Assembly (NCBI GenBank): GCA_964433875.1
Contig: CAYSSO010000002.1
Location: 32,879 to 96,878 of the forward strand
Direction: 5' to 3'
DNA: 64,000 nucleotides
Source of the DNA: Athalassotoga sp964433875
GTDB taxonomy: Bacteria > Thermotogota > Thermotogae > Mesoaciditogales > Mesoaciditogaceae
How positions within the stretch are numbered: the first letter of the stretch is position 1; every line of letters begins with the position of its first letter. Made by a program: the position numbers and the translations under genes. The notes beneath the pieces were generated by a model. The model saw only the letters and a program-made list of their open reading frames with translations. It made no database searches and was not told the DNA's origin. Positions 26,875 through 35,013 of the stretch are shown piece after piece.

Positions 26875-26970
26875 GCGGGTAGGTTGTGGCTTGTAGCACA
26901 AAGAATTGACAATTAAAACTCCTCACTCTTTACTACTCACTACTTACTCTTCGCTTTCCCATTCCCCTAT
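26875..26970 (+). repeat. Dispersed intergenic repeat, copy 2
   Basis: It carries the G-rich head (GTTGTGGCTTGTAGCACA), AAGAATTGACAATTAAAACT, then degenerate heptamers (CACTCTTTACTACTCACTAC and on) ending CCCATTCCC. It is nearly the same as inverted copy 3, including the CCCATTCCC end. It lies between the rpmH promoter and the S9 peptidase gene. Confidence 0.78.
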
Positions 26971-27037
26971 ATTATATGCATACTCTAATCAAAGGAGTAT
27001 AATTAAAATAAGATTTATCAAAAAGGAGATGGTCTCG

Positions 27038-28924
27038 ATGAAGAAATTCTCTTCTAAAAACCTTTTAGATCTAAAATTTCCGGGAGACCCGCAAATAGAT
27101 CCTCAAGGAAGAAGAATTGTTTTCACACTGAGCAAGGCAAATGAAAAGCAGGATGGATATGATAAGTCTATTTACATGTACGATAGGCACATCTTCCAGT
27201 TTACAACTGGCAAAGATTCATCTCCAAGATGGTCGCCCGACGGATCGGAGATTGCCTTTGTGAGATCAAATGATAATGGATCTGATTTGATGATAATAAA
27301 TTCAAATGGAGGGGAAGCAAAAAAAGTCCTTCATTTTGATGACCAAATAACAGACCTCGGATATCTTAACAAAAATGAACTTGTCCTGTTAGTCGCCATC
27401 AAAGGAAAGAAGAAATCTGGCAAAGTGAAGGATGATGTTCATGAAATAGATAAAATACCTTTTTGGGCAAATGGAGAAGGTTTTATCTACAACGTTAAAA
27501 AGCAACTTTTTCTTGTAAAGAAAAATGGTACAAAAAAACAACTTACAGATGAAAAGGGAGAGATTTTCAATTTTGCGATCTCTCCGGACGGGAAGTATGT
27601 CGCCTTTGTTGAGGCGATGGATATGGAACACAATCCACTTGTTTCCGATCTTTTCATTTTAGAAATTAACGGAAAAGTTAAAAAACTGACGAGATCGAAT
27701 CTTTCGGTCGGTAATGTAGTATGGAGTCCTGATTCCTCAAAACTCGCTGCCATGATCTCAGATCTTGCCCATGGCTCATTCACAAATGAAAGATTATTCA
27801 CGATAGATTTAAATGGAAAACTGAAAAAAATGTGCGATATAGATCTCCCAAAGGGCAACTCCATAAACAGCGACTCGAGAGGGTCTTCTCCAAATAAAAT
27901 CTTTTGGACGCAAAAAGGTATATTTTTTATGGTGACGGAAGGTCCAATATCTAAGATCATGGCCTACGAAGATGGAAAGGTCGAAGAAGTGATCTCCGGC
28001 CAGAGATCTGTCTCGGGCTTTAGCGCTTCAGATGGAGGCATTGCATTTCTTGCAATGAACTTTGCAAGCCCTGACGAATTGTACATTTACAAAGACGGCA
28101 AAGAGAGGAAACTTTCTCACTTTAACGATTTCAAGAATTTCAAAGTATCGATGTCGGAATATTTTGCCGTCAAAACCTCAGATGGCAAAAAAGTGGATGC
28201 GTGGATTATGAAACCGGCAGACTACGAGAAAGGAAAGAAGTATCCTGCAGTACTTGAAATTCATGGAGGGCCACGGACGGCTTACGGAAATGCCTTCTTC
28301 CTCGAATTTCAGATACTCGCATCAAACGGGTTTGTCGTGATCTTTTCAAATCCGAGGGGAAGTGATGGATACGGTGAAGAATTCTCTTACATATACGGAA
28401 ATTACGGGAAAAGAGATTATCAGGATATCATGGAAGTTGTCGATGAAGCAATAAAAAAGTATGATTTTATAGATGAAAAAAGGCTCGGTGTAACGGGAGG
28501 ATCTTACGGCGGATTCATGACAAACTGGATAGTAACGCAGACGAACAGATTTAAAGCGGCAGTCTCTCAAAGATCGATAAGCAACTGGATTTCATTCTTC
28601 GGCACTACAGATATAGGATATTTCTTCGGCCCCGATCAACTTGGAGGCGATCCGTGGTCAAACTCAAAAGGGTATACGGAGATGTCTCCTTTAACGTACG
28701 TCAAAAATGTTCAAACCCCGCTTTTGATGATCCATTCGATGGAAGATTACAGATGTTACATGGTAGAGGCATTCCAGTTCTTTACGGCGCTTAGGCACTT
28801 CGGCAAAGAGGCAAAACTCGCCCTTTTCCCTTCAGAAAATCATGAACTGTCAAGGTCTGGAAAGCCATATCACAGGATAAAACGGCTCGATCTTATAGTT
28901 GATTGGTTCAAAAATTATCTTTGA
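27038..28924 (+). CDS. S9-family prolyl oligopeptidase / acylaminoacyl peptidase
   Basis: The 628-aa cytoplasmic peptidase has an N-terminal beta-propeller (WD40/TolB-like strands such as SPRWSPDGSEIAFVRS and FAISPDGKYVAFVEA) and a C-terminal alpha/beta hydrolase. The nucleophile Ser is in GGSYGGFMTNW, the Asp in HSMEDYRC and the His in ENHELSRSG. It removes short or acylated peptides. I start at the ATG at 27038, with AAAGGAG ten bases before; the longer frame to 26906 reads through the repeat and the promoter region and is not credible. A TATAAT lies at 26998-27003. Confidence 0.92.
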   Translation: MKKFSSKNLLDLKFPGDPQIDPQGRRIVFTLSKANEKQDGYDKSIYMYDRHIFQFTTGKDSSPRWSPDGSEIAFVRSNDNGSDLMIINSNGGEAKKVLHFDDQITDLGYLNKNELVLLVAIKGKKKSGKVKDDVHEIDKIPFWANGEGFIYNVKKQLFLVKKNGTKKQLTDEKGEIFNFAISPDGKYVAFVEAMDMEHNPLVSDLFILEINGKVKKLTRSNLSVGNVVWSPDSSKLAAMISDLAHGSFTNERLFTIDLNGKLKKMCDIDLPKGNSINSDSRGSSPNKIFWTQKGIFFMVTEGPISKIMAYEDGKVEEVISGQRSVSGFSASDGGIAFLAMNFASPDELYIYKDGKERKLSHFNDFKNFKVSMSEYFAVKTSDGKKVDAWIMKPADYEKGKKYPAVLEIHGGPRTAYGNAFFLEFQILASNGFVVIFSNPRGSDGYGEEFSYIYGNYGKRDYQDIMEVVDEAIKKYDFIDEKRLGVTGGSYGGFMTNWIVTQTNRFKAAVSQRSISNWISFFGTTDIGYFFGPDQLGGDPWSNSKGYTEMSPLTYVKNVQTPLLMIHSMEDYRCYMVEAFQFFTALRHFGKEAKLALFPSENHELSRSGKPYHRIKRLDLIVDWFKNYL

Positions 28925-28929
28925 AAATA

Positions 28930-28938
28930 TGATATAAT
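28930..28938 (+). promoter_or_regulatory. Extended -10 promoter of the SDR/SufBC-like unit
   Basis: TGATATAAT lies 25 bp before the TTG start of the SDR gene and just after the S9 peptidase stop. Confidence 0.5.
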
Positions 28939-28963
28939 TGGTATGGATTAGAAGGCGATCGAG

Positions 28964-29695
28964 TTGAAGTTTAAAGATAAAATAATTCTTATAACCGGTG
29001 CCGCATCGGGAATCGGATTGGAAACCGCAAAAAAATTCTTGTCTGAAGGCGGCGTAGTTGCCGCGTGCGATTTGAATCAAAAAGGGCTCGAAGAAGCGCA
29101 AAAGGCTCTCGGCATAAAGTACAGAACTTATAAAATGGATGTTACGGATTTTTCTGAAGTTGAAAGGGTTGTTGATACGATAATAAAAGATCTCGGACGT
29201 ATAGATATACTCGTTAACAACGCAGGTTCTGTAAGAGAGAAACCTTTGCTTGAAAATACTTTAGAAGATTTCGATTTCACTCTAAACGTCAATTTAAAAG
29301 GCACTTACAATACCACAAAGGCCGTCATGAAATACATGGTAAAGCAAAATAGTGGCGTTGTCGTAAATGTTTCTTCAATAGTCGGGGTATACGGCAACCC
29401 TGGCCAAAGCGCTTATTCTGCATCGAAAGCAGGAGTTAATGTGCTGGCAAAAGTGTGGGCAAAAGAATTTGCAAGGTACGGCATACGTGTGAATGCCATA
29501 GCCCCAGGATATGTAAGGACTCCTTTGATAGCCGGTTTGTCAAAAGAAAAAATAGACGAGATAAAGTCAAAGACTTTGCTTGGCAGACTTGCAGAGCCTG
29601 TAGAAATAGCCAACGTTATACTCTTTTTGGCTTCGAGCGATTCATCATACATAACCGGTCAGGTAATAGGTGTGGACGGGGGAATGATCATTTGA
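28964..29695 (+). CDS. SDR-family oxidoreductase (FabG-like), paralog 1
   Basis: The 243-aa short-chain dehydrogenase/reductase has GAASGIG (NAD(P) site), NNAG, and the catalytic Ser-Tyr-Lys set in SSIVGVYGNPGQSAYSASKAG, ending GQVIGVDGG. It resembles FabG-type 3-oxoacyl-ACP reductases, but the substrate is not certain. The start is TTG. A second SDR of exactly the same length at 48631 is its clear paralog. It sits 10 bp ahead of the SufC-like gene. Confidence 0.88.
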   Translation: MKFKDKIILITGAASGIGLETAKKFLSEGGVVAACDLNQKGLEEAQKALGIKYRTYKMDVTDFSEVERVVDTIIKDLGRIDILVNNAGSVREKPLLENTLEDFDFTLNVNLKGTYNTTKAVMKYMVKQNSGVVVNVSSIVGVYGNPGQSAYSASKAGVNVLAKVWAKEFARYGIRVNAIAPGYVRTPLIAGLSKEKIDEIKSKTLLGRLAEPVEIANVILFLASSDSSYITGQVIGVDGGMII

Positions 29696-29705
29696 AGGTG
29701 AAAAA

Positions 29706-30431
29706 ATGCTTGAACTGAAAGATATCCATCTTGAAATAGATGGAAAGATTATACTTAAAAAATTCGAAAACGGTAAAAGGTACACCATTCTTGGAAATAA
29801 CGGTACCGGTAAATCTACCGTTGCAAACATGATAATGGGAATGGAAGATTACAAACCTCTATCTGGAAAAATCTATCTTGATGGCATTGATATAACCGAT
29901 CTTGACATGAGTAAAAGAGCCCAGTTGGGAATCACCATAGCCTTTCAAGAAAATGTAAGGTTTGACGGGATAAGGGTTTTAGAATATCTTACGCTTGGAG
30001 GAAAGATAAAAAAGCCTCTCGATGAGATAAAAAATGCCCTTAGACTCGTTGGCCTTGGAGATGAATACTTAAAAAGGTACGTTGATGGGTCTTTAAGCGG
30101 CGGAGAGCGAAAAAGGATAGAGCTTGCGTCTATATACATGCTCAATCCAAAATACGTGATACTCGACGAGCCAGATTCGGGAATAGATATGATGTCTATA
30201 GAGACGATAAATAAATTCATAAACGCCTTGATCGACAGAAAGATCACCGTGATAACGATAACGCACAGGGAAGAAATATCTATCAATTCTGATTACGCCT
30301 ATCTATTGTGCGCCGGAATAGTTCTAAAAGAAGGTGACCCTGTCGAAATATCTAAATATTACAAATCTATGTGTGACGCATGCGATCATCCAAATGAAAT
30401 CCATCTTGTGAAAGAAAGGGAAATGATATGA
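29706..30431 (+). CDS. sufC: SufC-like ATPase of a minimal Suf/SMS iron-sulfur assembly unit
   Basis: The 241-aa ABC ATPase has Walker A GNNGTGKST (30-38), Q-loop AFQENVRF, signature LSGGERKR, Walker B YVILDEPDSGID and the switch His in ITHREE. It has no membrane partner; the next gene is SufB/D-like, so it powers iron-sulfur scaffold assembly. The C-terminal Cys pair in CDACDHPNE is not usual for SufC of E. coli type. The ATG follows a GGTG-type site; its stop overlaps the next start (ATGA). Confidence 0.88.
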   Translation: MLELKDIHLEIDGKIILKKFENGKRYTILGNNGTGKSTVANMIMGMEDYKPLSGKIYLDGIDITDLDMSKRAQLGITIAFQENVRFDGIRVLEYLTLGGKIKKPLDEIKNALRLVGLGDEYLKRYVDGSLSGGERKRIELASIYMLNPKYVILDEPDSGIDMMSIETINKFINALIDRKITVITITHREEISINSDYAYLLCAGIVLKEGDPVEISKYYKSMCDACDHPNEIHLVKEREMI

Positions 30432-31387
30432 GAATAGCGCCGGATTATTCAAAAGAATTCGAAAAGATAGCGGAGGCTTACGAAAAAAGTGGCGGAAAGG
30501 CAGACAACCTGCTCGATAAACGCATTGCCTCGATAATAATAAGCGGAGATAAGGTGATAGGCCTTAACAACGTAGAAGGCGTTGAAATAGAGGCAGGCAA
30601 ACAAGATTTGGGAGTATGGGCAAAAATAAGGATTCTTAAGGGCAAAAAGATAGCAATGCCTATTCACCTTTGTACCGGCTTTCTTGGAAAAGAGGGAGAG
30701 CAAAGGATAAATTTTGAATTCATAATCGAAGACGGCGCAAGTGTGAATTTCATCTCTCACTGTTCTTTTCCATGGTCAACAAAATTAACGCACAAAATGA
30801 TCGCGATAGTTAAGATAGGGAAAAATGCTTCTATGACCTACGCCGACGCCCATTTCCATTCGGAGGAAGGCGGAGTAACGGTCATTTCCGAAACGCATGC
30901 CATCGTAGATGAAAACGGAAGATACAGTAACACCTTTGAATTGACACGAACAAGGGTAGGAAAACTCGTTGTCAAAATGGATGTCGATCTAAAAGATAGC
31001 GCCGTTGCAAACCTCGAGAGCAAAGTTAGAGGAAGATCAAATGATGAAATAAGCATAAAAGAAAGCCTCGGCCTTAACGGTAAAAATGCCCACGGAATAG
31101 CAAAGAGCACCATCGTCGCAACGGATCAGACACACGCAAGGATAATAAATGAGGCTTTCGGAAATGCCCCTTACTCAAAAGGACATATCGAATGTACAGA
31201 AGTGACAAAGGGAGATCAGGTAGATGTTGCGACTTTGCCGGTTTTAAAGGTTACAAATGATCTATCTGAATTGACCCATGAAGCATCAATCGGAAGAATA
31301 AACTCAAAACAACTCGCCACTCTTGTGGCGAAAGGTATGAGTGAAGAAGAGGCAACGGAATTCATAATAAAAGGTATGCTCAGTTAA
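30428..31387 (+). CDS. sufB: SufB/SufD-like iron-sulfur scaffold subunit
   Basis: The 319-aa protein carries the SufBD beta-helix core and the conserved C-terminal end: HIECTEVTKGDQVDVATLPVL, LTHEASIGRI (the HE pair near the cluster/ATP interface of SufB) and MSEEEATEFIIKGML. It is much shorter than the 450-490 aa SufB, as in the archaeal/thermophile minimal SufBC (SMS) systems. It overlaps the sufC-like gene by 4 bp. No sufS, sufE, sufU or sufD gene is next to it, so a two-protein scaffold is inferred. The convergent DUF364 gene overlaps its stop by 4 bp. Confidence 0.85.
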   Translation: MRIAPDYSKEFEKIAEAYEKSGGKADNLLDKRIASIIISGDKVIGLNNVEGVEIEAGKQDLGVWAKIRILKGKKIAMPIHLCTGFLGKEGEQRINFEFIIEDGASVNFISHCSFPWSTKLTHKMIAIVKIGKNASMTYADAHFHSEEGGVTVISETHAIVDENGRYSNTFELTRTRVGKLVVKMDVDLKDSAVANLESKVRGRSNDEISIKESLGLNGKNAHGIAKSTIVATDQTHARIINEAFGNAPYSKGHIECTEVTKGDQVDVATLPVLKVTNDLSELTHEASIGRINSKQLATLVAKGMSEEEATEFIIKGMLS

Positions 31388-32124
31388 TTCACAACGAGTA
31401 TAACTTTCTTTCCTACCTTCTCTCTGTAAAGATTTCTCGTTCCCCCTCCATGCGCGATGACTTTTAAGGCTGGAGGGGTTATTGTTGTTCCTCCAAATAC
31501 CTTTATTTCCGGGAATACATCCGGCACCATCGGAGCAGAGGGACCGAGCAGAATCGTGCGAGGCGTTTTGACGTATTTTACGATATCGTCAAAAGTTTTA
31601 TTCATCACGGTCGTGGCGGAAATAATGACAACGGTGCTGGTAGGAAGAATGTCTGGAATCATTTCAGGACTGAGAGCGGGATGGGGCCATCTTGTTTGTT
31701 CCCTCTCTTTTTCAAAGATATACAAGGATTTGACCTGCTTTTTTATATTCGATACCATCGGATCAAAATACCCTATCATTGCAACCGAATCATCCGCGCT
31801 TAATTTAACGGCTTCCATAACGTCGCCCTCTTCGTATTTACCAATGTTGAGACACGCATTTATTGCCGCCGTTCCAAGCGCATTAATGAGCACATCTGAA
31901 GAATCGAAAAATTCTATGAACTCTTCAACTGGAACTCCTGTTTTGGGAAGGGCGTCGTAAAGAGAGCACCCCCATGGTATAGATTTTCTATCTGTATAGG
32001 AAACGCCGGCATTTCCATTACTCAAGATCACACCGCACAAGCCTATACCCATAACGTAATCTTCTACTTTTAAACCCTTACCACTTGACTTCGCCTTTGC
32101 TTTTAAGTTCTCATACCTGTCCAC
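31384..32124 (-). CDS. DUF364/DUF4213 domain protein
   Basis: The 246-aa protein has an N-terminal DUF4213-like region (VMGIGLCGVILSNGNAGVSYT) and a Rossmann-like DUF364 domain (VAMIGYFDPMV ... LPTSTVVIISATTVMNKTFDD ... ILLGPSAPMVPDVF). Family members are suspected to bind heavy metals or metal-containing small molecules, but function is unproven. I place the start at the GTG at 32124 because GGAGG is nine bases before; the ATG six codons upstream lies ahead of that site. It is transcribed alone, tail to tail with the SufBC-like pair; a metal-related link is speculative. Confidence 0.82.
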   Translation of the reverse strand: MDRYENLKAKAKSSGKGLKVEDYVMGIGLCGVILSNGNAGVSYTDRKSIPWGCSLYDALPKTGVPVEEFIEFFDSSDVLINALGTAAINACLNIGKYEEGDVMEAVKLSADDSVAMIGYFDPMVSNIKKQVKSLYIFEKEREQTRWPHPALSPEMIPDILPTSTVVIISATTVMNKTFDDIVKYVKTPRTILLGPSAPMVPDVFPEIKVFGGTTITPPALKVIAHGGGTRNLYREKVGKKVILVVN

Positions 32125-32476
32125 TTTATGTCCTCCCCACATCGAATTTTCAATATTTACAATTCAAGGATAGTGCTTGACACATATAAATATTACCACA
32201 GTTTCTGGGCACTTAATATATCGGTGATAATATATGGGAATGGGAAAGTGAAGAGTGAAGAGTAAGTAGTGAGTAGTAAAGAGTGAGCAGTTTTAATTGT
32301 CAATTTTCAATTGTCAATTCTTTCTACGTGCTGCGAACCACAAACTAAGTGATGATTCGGTTAAGTTGGTTCAATTATCGGTTATAATTGATATGTAATT
32401 CGTAATCGGAGATAGCATGGCTTAGAAGATTGAGCGGGCGTCTCGATTAGGAAAATTTGATAAGGAGATGGTATAT
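32125..32476. other. Intergenic region between DUF364 and VOC genes
   Basis: About 350 bp without a gene. It holds an inverted copy of the dispersed repeat (32235-32349) and, after it, a TATAAT at 32383-32388 for the plus-strand VOC operon. The following 90 bp of leader contain a short G-U-rich stem (GATTGAG with CTCGATT around 32428-32448) but no riboswitch I recognise. Confidence 0.55.
32235..32349 (-). repeat. Dispersed intergenic repeat, copy 3 (inverted)
   Basis: Read on the minus strand it goes from GTTTGTGGTTCGCAGCACGT through AGAATTGACAATTG and TTGACAATTAAAACTG to a run of ACTCTTTACTACTCACTAC heptamers ending TTTCCCATTCCC. The tail is almost identical to copy 2. Confidence 0.78.
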
Positions 32477-32887
32477 ATGATCAAAGGAATAGCGCACGTT
32501 GCCTACACCGTAAGCGATATGGAAAAATCTCTTCATTTTTATTGTGATCAACTTGGATTTCAAAAGGCGTTCGAGATAAGAGATGATAAAGGAAAACCAT
32601 GGATAAATTACATAAAAGTTGGCAAAAATCAGTTCATAGAACTTTTCTACGGCGGCAAAAGGAAAGAATGCCCTCAAGATGAGGCTGGTTTTTCGCATCT
32701 TTGCCTCGAGGTTGATGACATTCAAAAGGCCGCAGAAGAACTTAAAAAGAAAGGTGTAATAATTGATGTGGAACCAAAACAAGGAAAGGATCTTAACTGG
32801 CAGTGCTGGATAAGGGATCCGGATGGAAACAGGATAGAATTTATGCAGATATCTGAAAATTCTCCACAGTACAAAGCATCGAGGTAA
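32477..32887 (+). CDS. Glyoxalase/VOC-family protein
   Basis: The 136-aa protein has the vicinal-oxygen-chelate pattern of lactoylglutathione-lyase-like proteins: HVAYTVSDMEKSLHFYCDQLGF, FIELFY, FSHLCLEVDDI and DPDGNRIEFMQ, with His and Glu metal ligands in both halves. It may detoxify methylglyoxal or act on another substrate. I use the ATG at 32477, with AAGGAG nine bases before, rather than the ATG at 32468 that overlaps that site. It starts a three-gene unit with an SPW membrane protein and an aldo/keto reductase. Confidence 0.87.
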   Translation: MIKGIAHVAYTVSDMEKSLHFYCDQLGFQKAFEIRDDKGKPWINYIKVGKNQFIELFYGGKRKECPQDEAGFSHLCLEVDDIQKAAEELKKKGVIIDVEPKQGKDLNWQCWIRDPDGNRIEFMQISENSPQYKASR

Positions 32888-32891
32888 TATC

Positions 32892-33206
32892 ATGAGATGG
32901 CAGAAGATAGTAACTCTTATCCTGGGATTTTGGTTTGTACTTTCGGCCTTTCTTCCCTATATTTTGAATATGCCTCCCGATGTATGGAATAACTTTTTCA
33001 TGGGAATGCTCGTCATAATTTTCGGTCTTTTGATGATAAAAAATCCAGATTTCTCAGTTATAATCATAATTTTGTCTGGAATTTGGATATCCTTTATATC
33101 CTTTGTACCTGTCTTTGTGACAAAACCGTTCAATATGGTCAATAGCCTTTTGATAGGCATTTTGATCGTCATAATGTCTCTTCAGAGAAAGCGGGTGATA
33201 AGATGA
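32892..33206 (+). CDS. Small membrane protein with SPW-type repeat
   Basis: The 104-aa protein has four hydrophobic helices. The pattern WQKIVTLILGFWFVLSAFLPYI followed by DVWNNFFMGMLVIIFGLLMI fits the SPW repeat (W, LGxWxxLSxF, WNxxxxG), here in two rough copies (the second in the middle, IIIILSGIWISFISFVPVF). Function is unknown. It lies 4 bp after the VOC gene, and its stop overlaps the start of the aldo/keto reductase (ATGA). Confidence 0.72.
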   Translation: MRWQKIVTLILGFWFVLSAFLPYILNMPPDVWNNFFMGMLVIIFGLLMIKNPDFSVIIIILSGIWISFISFVPVFVTKPFNMVNSLLIGILIVIMSLQRKRVIR

Positions 33207-34009
33207 AGAAAATGAAACTTGGAAAAACAGATGAGTTTCTTCCCGTAATAGGTCTTGGTACTTGGGAAATGGGTGGAGGAATCTCGCCAGATTTATCAAA
33301 CGATAAAGAATCAATAAGGGCAATAGTAAAAGCCGTTGAACTTGGAATGACCCATATTGATACGGCGGAATATTACGGTTCCGGCCATACGGAAGAACTG
33401 GTTGGAAAGGCTCTCAAAGAAATAGGAAGAGACAAGGTCTTTTTGACGTCGAAGGTTTGGCCTAACCATCTTAAAATGAAAGACATGCTTAAATCGATAG
33501 AAGGATCGCTTAAAAGACTTGGAACGGACCACCTCGATCTTTACCTCATTCATTGGCCTCCAGAAGACATCTCGATAACTGAAGCTGTTAAGAATATCAA
33601 TGCCGCCCTTGAACGTGGTTATACAAGGTATATAGGAGTCAGTAATTTTTCAGTCACTCAACTCAAAGAAGCAATGGAAGCGTCCAAAGCGATTGTGTGC
33701 AATCAGGTTAGATACAATATCGAAGATCGAGAAATAGAAAGATCCGGTCTCCTTGATTTTTGTCAGAAAAATGGAATAAGTGTCGTCGCATATAGTCCCC
33801 TCAACAGGATGGGAATGAGCATGACGGCATCAAAACTTCAAAAAATCGCTAAAGACAGGAATGCCACACCTGCCCAGATCGCGCTCGCGTGGCTTGTAAA
33901 AAAGGATGTCTTCGCGATACCAAAGGCGATAAGTGAAAAGCATCTTGTCGAAAATGCCAGAGCGGGTGAAATAGAACTAACAGAAGAAGAGATGAAATTT
34001 TTAGATTAG
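33203..34009 (+). CDS. Aldo/keto reductase
   Basis: The 268-aa (alpha/beta)8 oxidoreductase reduces aldehydes or ketones with NADPH. The catalytic tetrad is intact: Asp and Tyr in HIDTAEYYGSGHTEE, Lys in LTSKVWPNH and His in LYLIHWPPE. GVSNFSVTQL and AYSPLNRMG are further signatures. It could work with the VOC protein on reactive aldehydes, which is inference. A strong terminator overlaps its stop codon region. Confidence 0.92.
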   Translation: MKKMKLGKTDEFLPVIGLGTWEMGGGISPDLSNDKESIRAIVKAVELGMTHIDTAEYYGSGHTEELVGKALKEIGRDKVFLTSKVWPNHLKMKDMLKSIEGSLKRLGTDHLDLYLIHWPPEDISITEAVKNINAALERGYTRYIGVSNFSVTQLKEAMEASKAIVCNQVRYNIEDREIERSGLLDFCQKNGISVVAYSPLNRMGMSMTASKLQKIAKDRNATPAQIALAWLVKKDVFAIPKAISEKHLVENARAGEIELTEEEMKFLD

Positions 34010-34030
34010 CCAAATGGCTAATCTTTTTTT
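34003..34030 (+). terminator. Intrinsic terminator after the aldo/keto reductase
   Basis: Stem AGATTAGCC (34003-34011), loop AAAT, stem GGCTAATCT (34016-34024), then a run of T. The hairpin includes the AKR stop codon and lies at the 3' end of the convergent TetR gene. Confidence 0.85.
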
Positions 34031-34572
34031 ATTCCTTTCTTTATCATCTCGACAACATTTTTCCAGTAATTTGTATCTTGGGCAAATCTTTTCATCGAAA
34101 ACGGCATTGCATTAACAATTATAAAATCGACAGTTATGTCTACCGGAGACGCAAGTTGGGATTCAAACTTTTTGAATATACCTATAAGATGATTTTTCAT
34201 TCGCTTTTGAATATTCGTCCTTTTTTTGTTTATGGCCTCGTCGATGTATATTCTCATGAAAAGAGGAAGGAGATTTTCTCGCGACTTTGCGATTTCCTGG
34301 TAAAGTTCAAAAAGCATTTCTATTTTGCGTTCGAGATCGCATTTACATTTTTTAGTTCTGACAGTCGCATCAAGGAACTCGGAAAGTACGTAAAGCAATG
34401 TTTCTCCAAGAAGGTCGTCCTTGTTTTTGAAATAAGTGTAAAGTGTTCCCTTACCAACCTTAGCCCGGCTGGCTATTAAGTCTGTCGTGACTTCTTCAAA
34501 ATTTTTTTCGTTCAAAAGAGAGATAGCACTCTCGATTATTCTTAAACGCTTCTCATCTTTTTTTACTTGCAT
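34018..34572 (-). CDS. TetR-family transcriptional regulator
   Basis: The 184-aa protein has the TetR N-terminal helix-turn-helix: RLRIIESAISLLNEKNFEEVTTDLIASRAKVGKGTLYTYFKNKDDLL. The C-terminal ligand domain is unspecific (FMRIYIDEAINKKRTNIQKRM). I use the ATG at 34572 since the frame upstream of it (to 34707) runs into the divergent rbfA gene and lacks domain similarity. It has an extended -10 (TGCTATAAT) back to back with the rbfA promoter, so it could control its own gene or rbfA, but the real target is unknown. Confidence 0.88.
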   Translation of the reverse strand: MQVKKDEKRLRIIESAISLLNEKNFEEVTTDLIASRAKVGKGTLYTYFKNKDDLLGETLLYVLSEFLDATVRTKKCKCDLERKIEMLFELYQEIAKSRENLLPLFMRIYIDEAINKKRTNIQKRMKNHLIGIFKKFESQLASPVDITVDFIIVNAMPFSMKRFAQDTNYWKNVVEMIKKGIKKD

Positions 34573-34578
34573 AATTAA

Positions 34579-34587
34579 ATTATAGCA
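34579..34587 (-). promoter_or_regulatory. Extended -10 promoter of the TetR gene
   Basis: The minus strand reads TGCTATAAT just upstream of the TetR start. A palindrome TGTGCACA at 34592-34599 lies between this and the divergent rbfA -10 and could be an operator. Confidence 0.5.
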
Positions 34588-34593
34588 TATATG

Positions 34594-34622
34594 TGCACAA
34601 ATTTTGAGTTCTATGGTATAAT
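34594..34622 (+). promoter_or_regulatory. Promoter of the rbfA-truB-ribF-MATE unit
   Basis: TGCACA at 34594-34599 (weak -35), 17 bp, then TATAAT at 34617-34622 with the TGG extension. The -35 is inside the TGTGCACA palindrome, so a repressor bound there would block it. Confidence 0.6.
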
Positions 34623-34653
34623 TTTCTGAAAAACTTAAAAAGTGGTGAGACTC

Positions 34654-35013
34654 ATGGGATACAAAAAAGAGATGATGGAATCCGAGATAATGAAGATCGT
34701 TTCTCAAGCACTTTTGAATATGAAAGATCCGAGGATTGAGGGAATGATCTCGGTTACACGCGTAGAATTGTCGAATGACAAAAGGTATGCAAAGATTTAT
34801 TTAAGTTTTTACGGAAATGAGGAAGAGAAAAACACAGAGGTTTTTGGAATAATAGAGAAAGCCAAAGGATATTTTAAAACGGAAATAGCCAGAAATATTC
34901 ACACCTTTAAAGCGCCAGAAATAACCTTTGTAAGGGACAGAGGAATAGAAAGATCATTCGAAATAGATAAAATCTTCAAAAAGATAGAAAATGAACGGCA
35001 TAATCAAAGTTGA
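34654..35013 (+). CDS. rbfA: Ribosome-binding factor A
   Basis: The 119-aa KH-like protein helps mature the 30S subunit and process 16S rRNA. Family signatures are SEIMKIVSQALLNMKDPRI, ISVTRVELSNDKRYAKIYLSF and the C-terminal PEITFVRDRGIERSFEIDKI. The ATG at 34654 follows a GGTGAG site; a GTG four codons upstream is less likely. The end overlaps truB by 23 bp. Confidence 0.93.
   Translation: MGYKKEMMESEIMKIVSQALLNMKDPRIEGMISVTRVELSNDKRYAKIYLSFYGNEEEKNTEVFGIIEKAKGYFKTEIARNIHTFKAPEITFVRDRGIERSFEIDKIFKKIENERHNQS

Noticed and set aside
26906..27037. N-terminal extension of the S9 peptidase frame
   Set aside because: It reads through the repeat and promoter region; the AAAGGAG-led ATG at 27038 gives the family N-terminus.
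32390..32470. Possible riboswitch in the leader of the VOC operon
   Set aside because: Only one weak G-U-rich stem can be drawn; no known consensus is seen.
34573..34707. N-terminal extension of the TetR frame
   Set aside because: It would overlap the rbfA gene and both promoters, and the helix-turn-helix domain begins only after the ATG at 34572.
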